Assembly: GCA_013420905.1 (NCBI GenBank) | Contig: JAAXNY010000006.1 | Span: forward strand, 3,844,001-3,908,000 | Reading direction: 5' to 3' | DNA: 64,000 bases | Source of the DNA: Collybia mongolica | Taxonomy: Eukaryota > Basidiomycota > Agaricomycetes > Agaricales > Clitocybaceae | In this document: positions 36,046 through 47,686 of the stretch, piece after piece | Position numbering within the stretch: the stretch's first letter is position 1 | Layout of the letters: each line of letters begins with the position of its first letter | The notes under the pieces: model-generated | What the model saw: only the letters and a program-made list of their open reading frames with translations | The model's database searches: none | What the model was told of the DNA's origin: nothing | Position numbers and translations under genes: made by a program

Positions 36046-37495
36046 GATCATTCGATGCGCAGACTCTCAAGGGCGCATGAATTTTGAATCACGAGATATA
36101 GCTAAGAACCGAATGCCCCCACGTTCTCCGCTATAATTGCCATCGGTATTTTACACTCTGCTCATCAGCCTGGAATCATCTATAGTTTTCCAAATGCATC
36201 TGTATTATCTTGACTCCTATATCACGATCATCCTTGCCAAAACACGGACAGTGACGTGCAAGCCTGGTAATTCAGGCAACCACTAATGTAACACCAAGAA
36301 CAGATAATATATTATGCTGCATCCAAGTCAAGACCGGTCGACTGTATCGCACATTGCCAATCTCCATTCTCCTGTGTGGAGTGGTTTGAGTTGAATTTAG
36401 AGGCCCCTACGGTAACTTAATGGATTGGACGCCAACGTTCACCAGAAGTCGAGTTCGCGCGTACCGTATCTGTGGGTTATGCTTCTTTCTAAGGAAGGAG
36501 AGGGGTTAGCGGCAATGTAGCGGTTCGAGGCTGCCAATACAGTGCACCCATATGTGCACAGATCTGAAATAGCCCCGGTATGAGTCCCTTCCTCTGGATG
36601 TACCAGTGTATGATGGTATGCGTGGAGGAAAGGGGAAATCAATGAATCCCAATATTTGCAATGATGCAATCATTACAATTTACGTGCCGCAATGCCGCAA
36701 ACTCCAAAAATAAAATATCTTCTGACTAAGCTATAACGTGGCAAATCTTCCTCTGGAGCAACCCGTTTTAATTGTCCGGTTGCCCCTCGTCTTCTACCTC
36801 GTTCGGCTGATGTTTCGAAGACTTTTTCCATATATGGTCGCGACGGGCACAGGTATGAGTAGTCATGTTCAAGTTGAATTTTCAGAGCGCAAGCTGAATC
36901 ACTACGCCACTGCTGCAAGGGATCGTCTCTGGTGTTTATATCTTCAAACCGTTGATTCTCCATAGCATTAGCGGAAATTCGGATATGTATGAGCAAATCG
37001 TCGAGTTCAAGAGATTACATGTAATTGACCATTCTTTGATGCTTCGCAGAGTCAATCGTACGGAACAAGAACCTACCAATGAGAATGTCAGACTCTCGGA
37101 CTCAATGCACAATGTTCCTGGAGTTGGTACTGACAAGAAATCATTGACGAGAGATCGTCGTGATTAGATTCGTACCCTGTCTCTGTTGCAGCAGGGTCCG
37201 CATAGAGTTTGAAACCTGTGTTGTAATTCGGATATGTATGAGCAAATCGTCGAGTTCAAGAGATTACATGTAATTGACCATTCTTTGATGCTTCGCAGAG
37301 TCAATCGTACGGAACAAGAACATACCAATGACTCAATGCACAATGTTCCTGGAGTTGGTACTGACAAGAAATCATTGACGAGAGTAGGGTCCGCATAGAG
37401 TTTGAAACCTGTGTTTGTGGAATCTAGCCTAGCACGCGTGTATACATGAGCCGGTTAGGCTATCAACATACATAACTGTAGGTCCACTAGCTCCG
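36046..37495. other. Interval with a tandem duplication, otherwise no gene
   Basis: About 1.45 kb between dsRBD copy 3 and the SAD1 stop. The first 900 bp shows nothing supportable. The second part is the tandem duplication listed separately. Confidence 0.4.
36977..37416 (+). repeat. Tandem duplication, 249-bp period, coding-like
   Basis: Unit 1 (36977-37225) and unit 2 (37226-37416) are nearly identical. Unit 2 lacks 18 nt present in unit 1 near 37,080-37,100 and a second block of about 37 nt near 37,150-37,190. Both units are open in the same plus frame, sharing DMYEQIVEFKRLHVIDHSLM, LRRVNRTEQE and SMHNVPGVGTDKKSLTR. The 18-nt indel keeps frame, and one base change gives Pro versus His. 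This points to a duplicated exon or gene fragment rather than random sequence. No family is recognised. Confidence 0.85.
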
Positions 37496-39493
37496 CTATG
37501 ATTGCCTATCAACATCCATGGCCCTTTCTTCATTTCCCTTGGGGTCATGCGCTCGTCTTTCCCATATCTACAAAGGAAAAGGAGGTTAGCATTGGTCACT
37601 TGCACACTTGTTGGTCACGACGGTACCTGCAGCACTGTCTCTCCAAGAAATATCATCTCTTTTCTTGTGTCCTCAACGATCAAGTCTTGAATCATGAACC
37701 ACTTTTCTGATTCGCCACCTCCTCCCGCTGCTCGGAGATGAGCCTTCCAGACGGTGTTCTCTTTATCCCGGGTGGTACCGGCAACTGATTCATGCGTCAC
37801 ATTTGCGATGAGATCGTAAAGCGTTGATACGTTGGTGGGAGTGGTATCAACATCTTCGAGTATCAAAGTCAATATGGGGGTATGGACTTCTTTTAGAGAA
37901 AGCGACATACACTCTCTAAAATCTAATCCCCGGAGAGGGAAATTGACAATGGTGGGATTTTTTTCCTCAACGAAGGCGTTTTTAGTAAAGCGCTTGAAGT
38001 GAATGACGATGTATTGAGGCAAATGTTGGCACTTGAAACGCCGAAGCTGTCCAACTGATTCCTAAAGGCCTTTTAATGCTCCACATAAGATGGTTGGTTG
38101 GTTACTGACCTGAGTTGTCTTGCCGTCATATTTGGCTAGCACAGAATGTATGCTGACTTGGGGTATAATATTCTTCTCCACTGAATCCTGAAATAGAGGC
38201 GGCGGCGGAAGGTCAACAGCTAAAAACAAGAAAGGCGACACAGTCGATTTGATATCTGATGACGAGTTGATACGTGAGTTTTTGTCAGCCTAGGATGTTG
38301 CACATACGTTACCTCGATCAATGTCAAAGAGCGGCCTTTCGTTTTCGCCAGCGTCGGGTCGAACAAGGACTTGTTGAGTTTCAACGCGGAGCTCTCCTTG
38401 GAAAGTTGAGAAAATGATACCTAATAGAGGCTCACTACACAATGAACAAGCAATGTGAATTTATGCTTACTTGAATTCTTCTTCTTGCTGCCGCCCATAT
38501 CTTTATGGAGACGATTTAGCAACCATCCTAGGAACTCGACTGGGTCTCCTTGTTTCTCCAAGCGAAATTTTCCAGCACTCGCTCTGTTCACTTCCTGAAG
38601 GAATTCATGTGGGCTGACTTGACTCTTGAATAATCGCGGATTCCACAGTTTTTTTGCCAGACCAGCGAACCTCTTGAGCAGTTCTGGTTCTTTTCCCCGA
38701 AAATTAGAGAGCAGGAGGTAGTCCCGCAACGGCGGGATGTGCAAAAGAGAGTGTATGATCACATTCATATGGTCATTTCTTTTGATGTTATTCAGCCCCA
38801 CATAACCAGGTAGATAAGCCTTCGACGCTAAGTCATACGAGGGCTTTGCAAGGTGAGCAGGCGTCGATAGCGTTTTAACTGTGCTGCGACTAAATATTGG
38901 CGCCAGAACGTATGATATATCTTCTAAGGATGGGTCGGAAACTGGATATCCATCAGGCAGTACATACACCTAGAACTAGAATCAGGTTAATTCGTTCTTC
39001 GTATTGGTGATTTGATTTACCTTGGTAGTGTCGAGGTTAATGAAAACGTGGTGATCTTCATGTATCGAATGAGCATAGGCATATGAATTACGCCCTCTGC
39101 CTTGGAAATATTTCCCACACACTAGGCACCCGTATATATTTATGTTTGAAAGGGAGACTGAACAGACTTTCTCAAAGTCAAAGTCGAGGATAGCACGGTT
39201 AATCTGTAGAGCTATGAATATTTGAGTGAAGATGGCTAGTCCAAGGGGCTTGCCGTGTCAAGATACAGATCAGACGCGCGGATTTCTTCTAGTGGTTGAA
39301 GTTCCTCCTCTTCCTCTTCCTCTTCTTCCTTACTTAGGATGGGGGGTAAGACCTCCGACGCGACTACTGTGTCGGTTGTTTCTGTATCTTCGGAATTTGC
39401 TTTTACTCTTTTGGGAGGTCGCTCTGAATATTCGTGAGCAACGGCACTACTTTTGTCGGCTCCTGATCGTTTTTTTGAGCGTGTTTGAGGCAT
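37496..39493 (-). CDS. SAD1: SAD1/USP39-like U4/U6.U5 tri-snRNP assembly factor
   Basis: A splicing factor built like a ubiquitin-specific protease but without catalysis. The start at 39493 (MPQTRSKKRSGADKSS) opens a basic then acidic N-terminus (KEEEEEEEEEL). A zf-UBP domain follows, with Cys/His residues in FEKVCSVSLSNINIYGCLVC, GKYFQGRGRN and HSIHEDHHVFINLDTTK. Next is the USP fold: PGYVGLNNIKRNDHMNVI (the Cys box, where the nucleophilic Cys is absent), KQGDPVEFLGWLLNRLHKDM and LPQYIVIHFKRFTKNAFVEE. The last short exon gives IWERRAHDPKGNEERAMD and stops at 37496. Lack of the catalytic Cys is normal for USP39/Sad1. The start lies 130 bp from the divergent RSM22 start, so the two likely share a promoter. 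Confidence 0.92.
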
Positions 39494-39622
39494 TTCCGAA
39501 CCTATATAAGACGCTCGTTGAGAGTGGATGAGGAGCTAAGAAGTTGGAGAGGGGTGAGCGCATTACATAATAGCCGTACATAATTTTGTGTTTTGAGCCT
39601 TTCGGATTTAACTTGAAGTTTC
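39494..39622. promoter_or_regulatory. Short bidirectional promoter, SAD1/RSM22
   Basis: Only 129 bp separate the divergent start codons of SAD1 (39493, minus) and RSM22 (39623, plus). Both promoters must overlap here or extend into the genes. Confidence 0.6.
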
Positions 39623-41870
39623 ATGTTTCTTGTGCGTTCTCGTGGACTGCGACTCTCTTCATATTGGCGATGCCGACGTGCCTCCCCGTTTTCTTCCTCA
39701 TCAACGACATCTTACGGTCACCCTAACCAGCCCCTCCATCTCGACCCCAGCCTGAAGGCGCTGTTAAAGGATGTGGATATATCTCTTGCACAAAGCCGAG
39801 CGCGTTTACTACCCCGGCGGAAGGAGCTGGAAGCGCTTCCCATAGAAAATCAAACGGCAGAGCTTTCTTTGTTTGATGAGACTGACCAAGACGAATACTC
39901 TCAGCGTAAATCTCCAGCGGCCCACTTTGGCAGCCAGCAGATTGGTGCTGTAGTAATTCCTACTCAGCTTCAGAACTCTATAAATGTTATGATAGCTGGT
40001 GACTTGACCTTTGACCTGCATCTTTCAAAAACCTTACTTTGCTCCTAGATTCCGACAGGGCGCAATTACATAGCGATGCGAAGCGGCTATTTTATGACAA
40101 AGATGCTGTGGACAAGTCGGAGAGTGAATGGGAAGCTCAGTACGACACGAAATACCGTACATGGCGTCAGAAGTCGCATCATGCTGAGCGGGATGGTACT
40201 GCGTTCGCTTCAATAGCTCTCCCAGCTCATTATTCTGCTATCGTCTCCGTTTTCGACCACATCAAACAAAGGTTAGGGCCATCATGGGAGATAGAGAAAG
40301 TTATTGATTGGGGAGCGGGTACGGGGAGTGGCCTCTGGTGAGAGGCGTCCATAAGGCCTATTAACAGCCTCATTCATTTATATCTCCAGGGCATCTCTCT
40401 ATTCGTTTCAAAAACCTGCGACTTCGGAAAACGAAAACAGTCCGCAAGATAGGAAGATAGCGAATTCTACTGTTGTGAGATATCTTGGTATTGATAAACG
40501 TGAGGGCTTAGTTTCTATTGGTAAACGCCTTATTCATGGTAAGCATTCACTGGTCAATTGAGAGAGGTGGTGCTCTAGCGCTGAATGCCTTCCAGACATT
40601 GATTTGGGTAATTTAAAGCCGACCTGGCAGAAGTCATTCAAGGACGACGATAAGCTGCGGCGATCGGACGGCAATAATGTACTTGCATTGTCGGCGTTTA
40701 TGCTTACCGCGTTGCCAACGCCCCAAGCGCGAAAGGCACTTGTCAAAGAGATGTGGGAGAGCGGGGCTCATGTCATGGTACGTATCGACGGATGGTCAAT
40801 TACTCAATCTCATTTCAACACAAGGTATTGGTTGATCACAACACAAAACCAGGTTTCGAAGCCATCGCTCAGGCTAGGGAACATCTGCTAGATATGGGAA
40901 CAAAGGAGTCCGCCGATATTGATGCAGATGGCTGGACCATTCGAGGCTCGCATGTCGTTGCACCAGTGAGCAACTATTCCCTTCATAATTCGTGGTTCCG
41001 TTAAAATTTAAATTTATAAAAAAAAGTGTCCACATGATGGTGCATGCCCACTGTTCCATCCCGGATCGTCTCGGCTCGTTTGTGGATTTAAACAGCGTAT
41101 TCAACGGCCGTCATTTGTTCGTCTCACGAAACACTCTAACGTTGGCCACGAGGATATTGAATACTCATATGTTGTTATCCGACGAGGCCCAAGACCTATT
41201 TCCTCCAACACTCCTATCGGCCGGGTTGGTGAGGTTGGCAAACGCGCTTTGGACAAGGAGGCCTCTTCACAGGTTTCAATCAGGGAATTGGTGGTTCACG
41301 ATGGAATTGACTCCTTCCCTCTTGTTATCGAAGGATCGGAGCCCGTTTCGGAACATTCTGTCGACAAAGAAGCAGATCGGGTCGCTCCACGAACTCACGC
41401 CGAACTGCAAAGCGCGCTACGTCTCGAGGCTTATAGTTGGCCACGTCTTGTGTTCTCCCCGCTCAAAAAAAACGGTCACGTTATTCTTGATAGTTGTACA
41501 GCGGAAGGTTGGGAGTCTTAACTAAACTTCTGTTCTAAATATTGACAATGTTGAAATCTCAGGCAAAATAATGCGTTTGACAATACCGAGGTCACAGGGG
41601 AAGCAAGAATATTACGATGCCCGGAAATCAAGCTGGGGCGATATTTTTCCCCATCCACCGAAGAACCCCCCTCAGGAACGTTATCAGCCTCTCCGGGCTA
41701 AACGTGAAGGAGGTACTACCCCCGTTACTGGTTCGGATATCGGCAAGAGACGACATTCAGACCGTAAAGAAGACAGAGCAAGCTATGACACGCTCTCAAA
41801 AGATATCAAAGACAACAGAAAGAGATCAAGGGGGGATCGAGTCCAGCATCTTGAGAGTGACCGGAATTAA
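39623..41870 (+). CDS. RSM22: RSM22/METTL17-like mitochondrial ribosome assembly protein
   Basis: Mitochondrial small-subunit assembly factor of the methyltransferase-like Rsm22 family. The N-terminus looks like a targeting peptide (MFLVRSRGLRLSSYWRCRRA). Then come PAHYSAIVSVFDHIKQRLG, the SAM-binding loop VIDWGAGTGSGLW, WESGAHVM-VLVDHNTKPGFE, and the cysteine motif CPHDGACPLFHPGSSRLVC of the family's iron-sulfur site. The C-terminus is IMRLTIPRSQGKQEYYDARK followed by SSWGDIFPHPPKNPPQERYQ, the last conserved block. About six short introns are visible. One acceptor (about 41,029) directly precedes the Cys motif, and the last intron (donor about 41,510) joins TAEG to KIMRLT. The stop is at 41870 after an unstructured charged tail. 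The frame is intact. Confidence 0.9.
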
Positions 41871-42138
41871 TGTCGCATTCATGCGCAAGAAAGTCCTCAA
41901 GCTTAAAGCTGGATGGCAGAGGTCACAACTCATTTAAATTGGTAGTCCATCACTCAATTCTCCAACTAATGCTGTCAATCATATTCGCTATATATTTATT
42001 GAAAGTGTAAATACTATATATATCTAATAATCCGATATCCGTATTCCGGGTCCTTGCCGTGAGCTGAGCATTACCTTGCTTATGGTTGTGACTGTCTGAG
42101 TGTCAAAACAGTTGTCACTGAGGAATTGAATGAATAAA
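41871..42138. other. Convergent 3' spacer RSM22/uL1m
   Basis: A 268-bp AT-rich spacer with TATATATA runs (about 42,012), which may carry polyadenylation signals for both genes. No gene seen. Confidence 0.5.
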
Positions 42139-43120
42139 CTAACCAGGTTTAGCTCCCGAGTTTTTCAGCCTCCGACTATCTTCTGCATCCTTCGTGTTCC
42201 CAGTGACCCTTTTTACAGAAGTCATGAAATGGCGAACGTTCTTAACCACATCTTCAACGGGAAAGTGCATCTAGAGGCCGATAAGATTAGTAAAAGTATG
42301 CCGTCACAGTATCGACTCACCATCGCAATAGGCATGTGTATATTGCCAGTTTTGTCAGCTCTCCATTCACTCGTCCCTTGGATTCGCTGGATGTACCCAG
42401 CAATATCATCTGTGACTGTTCCACGTCGTTCTGATGGCATTAGGCCCAAAGGTCCGAGAACACGACCCAACTTGGGCGTGATGGATCGTATAAGAGCTGG
42501 AGTGCAGAGGATAGTTGTCGCCGAAAAACGATTATTGATGACCTTGATACTGCGATCAGTATGAACATGACAAGAGTCATCTGAGACTCACCCCATCGAT
42601 CAATTCAGGTCCCCCAACGAAGTGTGCGCCAGCCTTCTTTGCCTCTTCAGCCTGCCTTCCTTCAGCAAAAACCAAAATCTTGTCCTCGCTCATGGCTTTC
42701 GCTTCTCTCGGAAGGTTTATACGACCTTTCGGCACGGCCACTCCATTCTTTATTTCGGTCTTAACAAAAAGTGTGTATGCTGATTTGGGGGACGCGACTT
42801 CTACAGCCTATATAGGTCCCAGCTTTAAAATACACATATAAAACGCGCGAGTCTCACTCACGCGCAGAACATCAATGGCTTCAAGCAAACTGAGTTTCTC
42901 GAATTTATCTTCTGCTTTGCTAGCTATTGCAGCCTTTCGTCTAGCTTTTGCTGCAAGGGCCTTCTTGGATGGAATGCGAATCTTTGGCTGCTTATGACGC
43001 CCAGCCAGGAGAATTTGACTGGTAGCAAACTGTCGATGTAAGGAGGGATTCTGAGGGAGGGAAATTCAAGACACGTTCATATATATTCATTTGTAAAAAG
43101 AAACGTACCACGAAGAGCAT
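42139..43120 (-). CDS. MRPL1: Mitochondrial large-subunit ribosomal protein uL1m
   Basis: Component of the L1 stalk of the mitochondrial ribosome. Spliced exons: MLFV (ATG at 43120; 4 codons), NPSLHRQFATSQILLAGRHK with a basic linker, KLSLLEAIDVLR, AVEVASPKSAYTLFVKTEIK, then KGRINLPREAKAMSEDKILV and FAEGRQAEEAKKAGAHFVGG. Further exons give TPKLGRVLGPLGLMPSERRG (the L1 signature GPRGLMP-type loop), ADKTGNIHMPIAM and HFPVEDVVKNVRHFMTSVKR. The tail ends LKNSGAKPG at 42139. Intron donors are GTACG, GTGAGT, GTGAGT and GTGAGT. The first exon is very short. An overlapping ATG 26 nt further out (MWRLFPADD) is out of frame with the rest. Confidence 0.88.
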
Positions 43121-44943
43121 CGTCAGCCGGGAACAGTCGCCACATATCGACCTAAGGCTCAGCATAATTTAGTTGACAAAACCAGAACAAGAATTGTTGC
43201 ACGTCGGGCCTTGGAATCGTGGGAACATTCGGACTCCGCCAAAAATGTCTCAACAACTCCGCGAGCAAGATTTTTCAGTTAGCGTAAGACGGATGCTCCA
43301 GGTCCGACATTCTTACAACTTATTTATCATAGAAATATAAAAGCTAACACTTACGCGATGATACCGGCCTATGTGTTTTGTCCCTAGAATTATTTTCACA
43401 GGAGATGTTACATGCCCTGGGATAAAAATAATGTAAACCACTGGAGGCAAGTTTCTATGCTAGTTGTGCTAATGTTATACCAACGTATCAAACAAGGAGG
43501 AGGGCATGAGGCACCGAGACGCCTTATTCGGCATATATTTCTGATCTGTCAATGCAAGCATGTAGGTCTTTCCTGTGAGGACGTTCATCCTGTAGGAACA
43601 CGGCTCAACGTGAAACAAATATTAGAGGTTGAGGCTCATGTATTCTCAGCATTTGATCTCAGCCGTGATATATGGGAATACTCCAATATCACATCTAACC
43701 CCAATAAATGGCGCTAGTTTTGAAGGCTCGTTCCAAAGGTTTGGATGCTACGAAGGTCACCAGAAGTGGCAAATATGAGACAGTATCAAATCGCCGCAGC
43801 TGTCGCGGCCCCCTCCGTGTTGTTCCCGGAATCAGTCAAACCGGTAGGAGTATAACGAGATGAAGTTTTCGATTAGGCTGTGTTGCAGGTGACCTGTGGT
43901 TTAGGGATCTCTGGGCACCAGGGGACGTCATTTGGATAGGAACAAACAACACGGCAGGAGTGGGTAGGCGAGAATTGATGTCCTTAATTGGTTTCCGTTC
44001 CGCAGAACAGCGTCAGGCTGGCGTCCCAAAGTTGATGTGGTGTGTATAGATTTGGATCGGAGGAAAAAATAACTGGGACAAGGACATGAGCTTTTTCGAA
44101 CGGGGTAAAGTTCTGAAGTGCAACCAAATGATCACGTATCCCAGAAGCCTCAGGAAAACCGGATGCGGTTACATAACACAACGAGGAGGGGTGAGAGACT
44201 GGGAGTTATGACAAGACGATGGTATCATGATAGCTCCAGCAGATGTTTGGATGTTTGAGCGGGTCCGATATGCCGGTTCGAATTAATAACCAGTATAGAA
44301 CCTCTAAGAATCCAAGAGGTTGGCAAAAACACCGGACGGGGCCTGATGATGATGGACGGAAATTACGGAAGGCAGCATGTAGCACAAGCAAACCAACCGA
44401 TTAGCACCTGCTAGGATTAGAGCAGCGTCCGGACCGTCAGCCCTGGCATGGTTCTCTTCCGAAGGGCACGTCCGTTAACAGTATCGATAGATGCAGGGAA
44501 GTGGCCCCAATTGGGGTTTTCCGCGGAGTCCTCTTCTGTGATATAATTGAAATGTGCCTGCAGTGACCCTTGTCGCGTTGTTAGATGGCCACGGGGGTGA
44601 CGATATAAACCGGTAGAAAAAACACACAGTGTCAGTAGCAGAAGTCGAGGAAGCAGCGGTATTTTATGGAACCCGTTTGGGGCTGCCATCCGGATACAAT
44701 GGTGCATTTTTTTGGTCGCAGGATCCGTCCGACAATTTGACATGCGAACATCGTTATCGCTCATCCTTTACGATTGAATGTGTCTCTTTTTTTTTTTTTT
44801 CGTTTTGCCCGAAACTTGAGAGTGCAGCAGAAACCAAAATATGTGACAGATAAATAAGCCGTGGGAAACACAATAAACCAGTTGTGGAAACATTGCGGAG
44901 TCGATTCGGAGATCATAATTTCTTCCACCGAACCAATATTCTA
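43121..44943. other. Interval between uL1m and mL40
   Basis: About 1.8 kb between divergent uL1m and mL40. It carries one weak two-exon candidate (listed) and otherwise only short ORFs on both strands without motifs. A poly-T tract lies at about 44,787-44,802. Confidence 0.4.
43708..44049 (+). CDS. Possible two-exon small gene, uncertain
   Basis: Exons 43708-43843 and 43889-44049 are joined by a 45-nt phase-1 intron (GTAGGA donor, GCAG acceptor) and give 98 codons. The product begins MALVLKARSKGLDATKVTRS, and across the junction reads GISQTGDLWFRDLWAPGDVI, then WIGTNNTAGVGRRELM. Continuity of a protein-like frame across the splice suggests a real gene or fragment, but I recognise no family and the donor is weak. 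Confidence 0.25.
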
Positions 44944-45501
44944 ATGTCGCTCCTCGTCCCCAGCAGAGCAAAATTCATATTTCGTCTCACACAGACGTCT
45001 ATACGAACTTATGCTGCGAAAAACGAACCCGCAGGCGACCCCAAAAAAGAAATAATCCGGAAAGCATTATACCCAGCCAACATACGTAGTCGCGCCTCTC
45101 CCACTGGTACTTGGCGACCGGACGTGGCGCGCGCTCTGCAGCACGCGATACCTTCTGTCCAAGCACACAATACTATTGAACGTGCATGGCTTCTTCACCG
45201 AAGACATCTGCGAAAACGGCGTGAAGCCGAGCTGGCGAGAAAATTCGAGTGTATGAAGCAGGCAATGCAGGAGTTGGAGCGGGTTGACAGCCGATTGTAC
45301 ATGGAGGCGAATAAGCCGGAAGACCCAAGAGCGAGGAGCACTGTGGAGATGGAACTAGCAAAGACGCTCAAAAGTTCTGAGGTACGGACGATGGAGGCTA
45401 GGGTACGCGGACTTTTCCCGCGTGAGTTGAGGATACCCACGGATACTCCCTCGCGCATGGGATGGAACTATGAATGGAAACCATTCCCTCGACCTCTTTA
45501 A
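44944..45501 (+). CDS. MRPL28: Mitochondrial large-subunit ribosomal protein mL40 (Mrpl28 family)
   Basis: Intronless, 185 codons from MSLLVPSRAKFIFRLTQTSI, an amphipathic basic targeting presequence. The conserved core is KKEIIRKALYPANIRSRASP, TGTWRPDVARALQHAIPSVQ, HNTIERAWLLHRRHLRKR, followed by a charged helix (FECMKQAMQELERVDSRLYM) and the C-terminal TPSRMGWNYEWKPFPRPL. This order is that of fungal Mrpl28/mL40. The frame is open to an ATG 20 codons upstream (44884), but the presequence starts naturally at 44944. It is convergent with CSN2, 181 bp away. Confidence 0.88.
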   Translation: MSLLVPSRAKFIFRLTQTSIRTYAAKNEPAGDPKKEIIRKALYPANIRSRASPTGTWRPDVARALQHAIPSVQAHNTIERAWLLHRRHLRKRREAELARKFECMKQAMQELERVDSRLYMEANKPEDPRARSTVEMELAKTLKSSEVRTMEARVRGLFPRELRIPTDTPSRMGWNYEWKPFPRPL

Positions 45502-45682
45502 TATCTTTGTTCAATAGTATGTTCATACTTTATAATTAGCGCCATAATTCAGCTAACATTATCACCATCGCAAGCCTGCTTCAATTTACAGCACTGATGA
45601 AACTAAGACCTTTCATAGCAATTGGCTGAAAATCATGAGGGAAGAATAGATTGTTCAAAATACCGAGGCAAATAGTATTACA

Positions 45683-47686
45683 TCAATTCCATCTTTCTTC
45701 TCTCAGCGCAAAAGTCTCAACACCCATCAGGGTGGGCTCTCCACCTCGACCAGAAGATGTTGTCTTGTTCACGACCGCACCGTGAACAGACTCGAGTGCG
45801 TCCGTCCACTTGCTCAGTGCTGCGTATCTCTTCTTTTCCAAGCTTTGTCTGGCATGATAGTGCTTGTTAGTCTTAGGTTGACCCTGTACGGATGGAAAAG
45901 CTGACTTTCGATCAAGCTCGAGCCTCATTCCAACCTGATCAATGCGACCCTCTACCTTGCCCTCCAGTATCAATCCAATGAGGAGCTCTTCAACCTCTTC
46001 GATTTCCACATTCAATTGCTTGAAGGAGTATGAGTTAAATTAGATGATGAGGGCTTGTCTGCTTACCTTGGCAAGGAAAGACAGTTCAAGGCGGGTATAG
46101 GGTTTGATCAGGTCAATTAAATACTGGGTCCGCAAGCTGCGAAGAAGTTCGCCAATGTAAGCCCGAATGAAGTTGTCATCCATAATCGTTGAGTGGTTGT
46201 CTGAGTATGGGTCAGTTGTAGATCATATGAATACGAAAAGTCAATGTGCGTGCCTCGCAGTATCTTCTCGGCGGAGTGAACCTCACGGCGTTGATAGGCG
46301 TCTACAAGGTCGGTCATGGCTTTGATCTGAGGGTCTGTTTTGTATCTGTACAGTAGGGCATGAGCGGCTGTGGGAGGGGTCTGTCAGAGTGACCGACGGT
46401 TTCGTTTCCTGGCTGTCAAAAGGGTTGACTTCGCTGCCAGTCAACATGTTAGCCAGGACTAAATATTTTAGAACCTGAATTCTTTGAGGAGATCCGGCTT
46501 CGTCGTAGTTTCTGAAGGACTCAAAGAAATCTTCACTTGCTCGGTTCCATTGACCTGATACAACAGCTTTGAGTGAAACGGGGAATGCAAAGGAAATGGA
46601 CCAACGTTCGCCCATCCACATCTTCCCTCCACATTCTTTGATGACACCCATGATACGAGGATGAGGAATTGCAGAACGAACATTGTTGGTAGCGTTGTAG
46701 ATCTCCTATATGAATTCGTCAGGTAAACATCAGAAGGATAAGATTGAGAGTAAGACTAAACCTTCAACTTCTTGAAATTCCGGGTTTCGTTATACATTTG
46801 GATCTCAAGAGCATATATTTCGAGCAACTGAGTCCCCCGTTGCGATTGATCATCACCATCGTTAGCCCCAGTGGCTTTGTGCAGATCGCGGATTAGCTGA
46901 AATCTGTGTTTCAGAGTTGTGATCAAGAACTGCTCTTAAAGGCAAACCTTTGAGAGCCGGGAGTACTCCTTTCTGTCTAGCCAGAGCTTGGCGAGCTTCA
47001 AGTTCGTCTTTACTGATAGCCTCTATAGAATTGATCAGCAGGCTGAGACGGCATCGCAGATGCGGTGTACCTCATTCTTAGCGTCCTCAAGAGCATCTTT
47101 TGTAGCCTGGTAGAATTTCTCCAATATATCCACTTCCACCGGCCCGCCTTTTCCTCCGCCAACGTAATCAAGTATACCGTTGATCGACTTCTCAGAATAG
47201 TTGCGTGTTACAGCCGATTTAGTGTACGTTAAAAGCTGTGTGTAAGTCTTGAGAGCGTCTGTAGGTCTTCTAAGCGTAAGATATAGTAGTTTCGTTGACT
47301 GTTTGAGAGCTTTGAAACCCCTGTAATGAGAAGAAGATTTCCATGATGTGGTCTGTCAAGGAGAGTTATGACCCTACCAGTCGCCTTGCTCTTCCTCTTG
47401 GTCCACGATCGCATGGAACTCCTTCAAAGCCTCCTCTGGATTATCATCTTTCTTGGCTGCGAGAAAGGATAAGAAGAGGAACAACCGCCTCCGAATCCGA
47501 AAAACAGACATTTCGCCTTGTAGTACATATTTTCAACGTCGGCGTTTCCAGACTCATTGGCATCATCACCATCGGAGTAATCGAAACCGTAATCCTATAT
47601 ATTTCATTTATATGGGTCCATGTAAATCGTTGAGGACGCACTTCATCATCGCTTCCTTGCATGTAGTCTGCATCATCGTCGTCCAT
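45683..47686 (-). CDS. CSN2: COP9 signalosome subunit 2
   Basis: PCI-domain subunit of the signalosome that removes Nedd8 from cullins. The start at 47686 gives the acidic N-terminus [15 protein letters not shown], continued after an intron by [20 protein letters not shown] and ENMYYKAK. Then [133 protein letters not shown] and the PCI winged helix [20 protein letters not shown]. The end is [13 protein letters not shown]. Order and length fit CSN2 (about 450-480 residues). At least eight introns are visible. Confidence 0.92.

Noticed and set aside
38760..38820. Loss of the catalytic cysteine in the USP domain of SAD1
   Set aside because: The Cys box reads NNIKRNDHMNV with no Cys, but this is the normal, inactive state of the USP39/Sad1 family.
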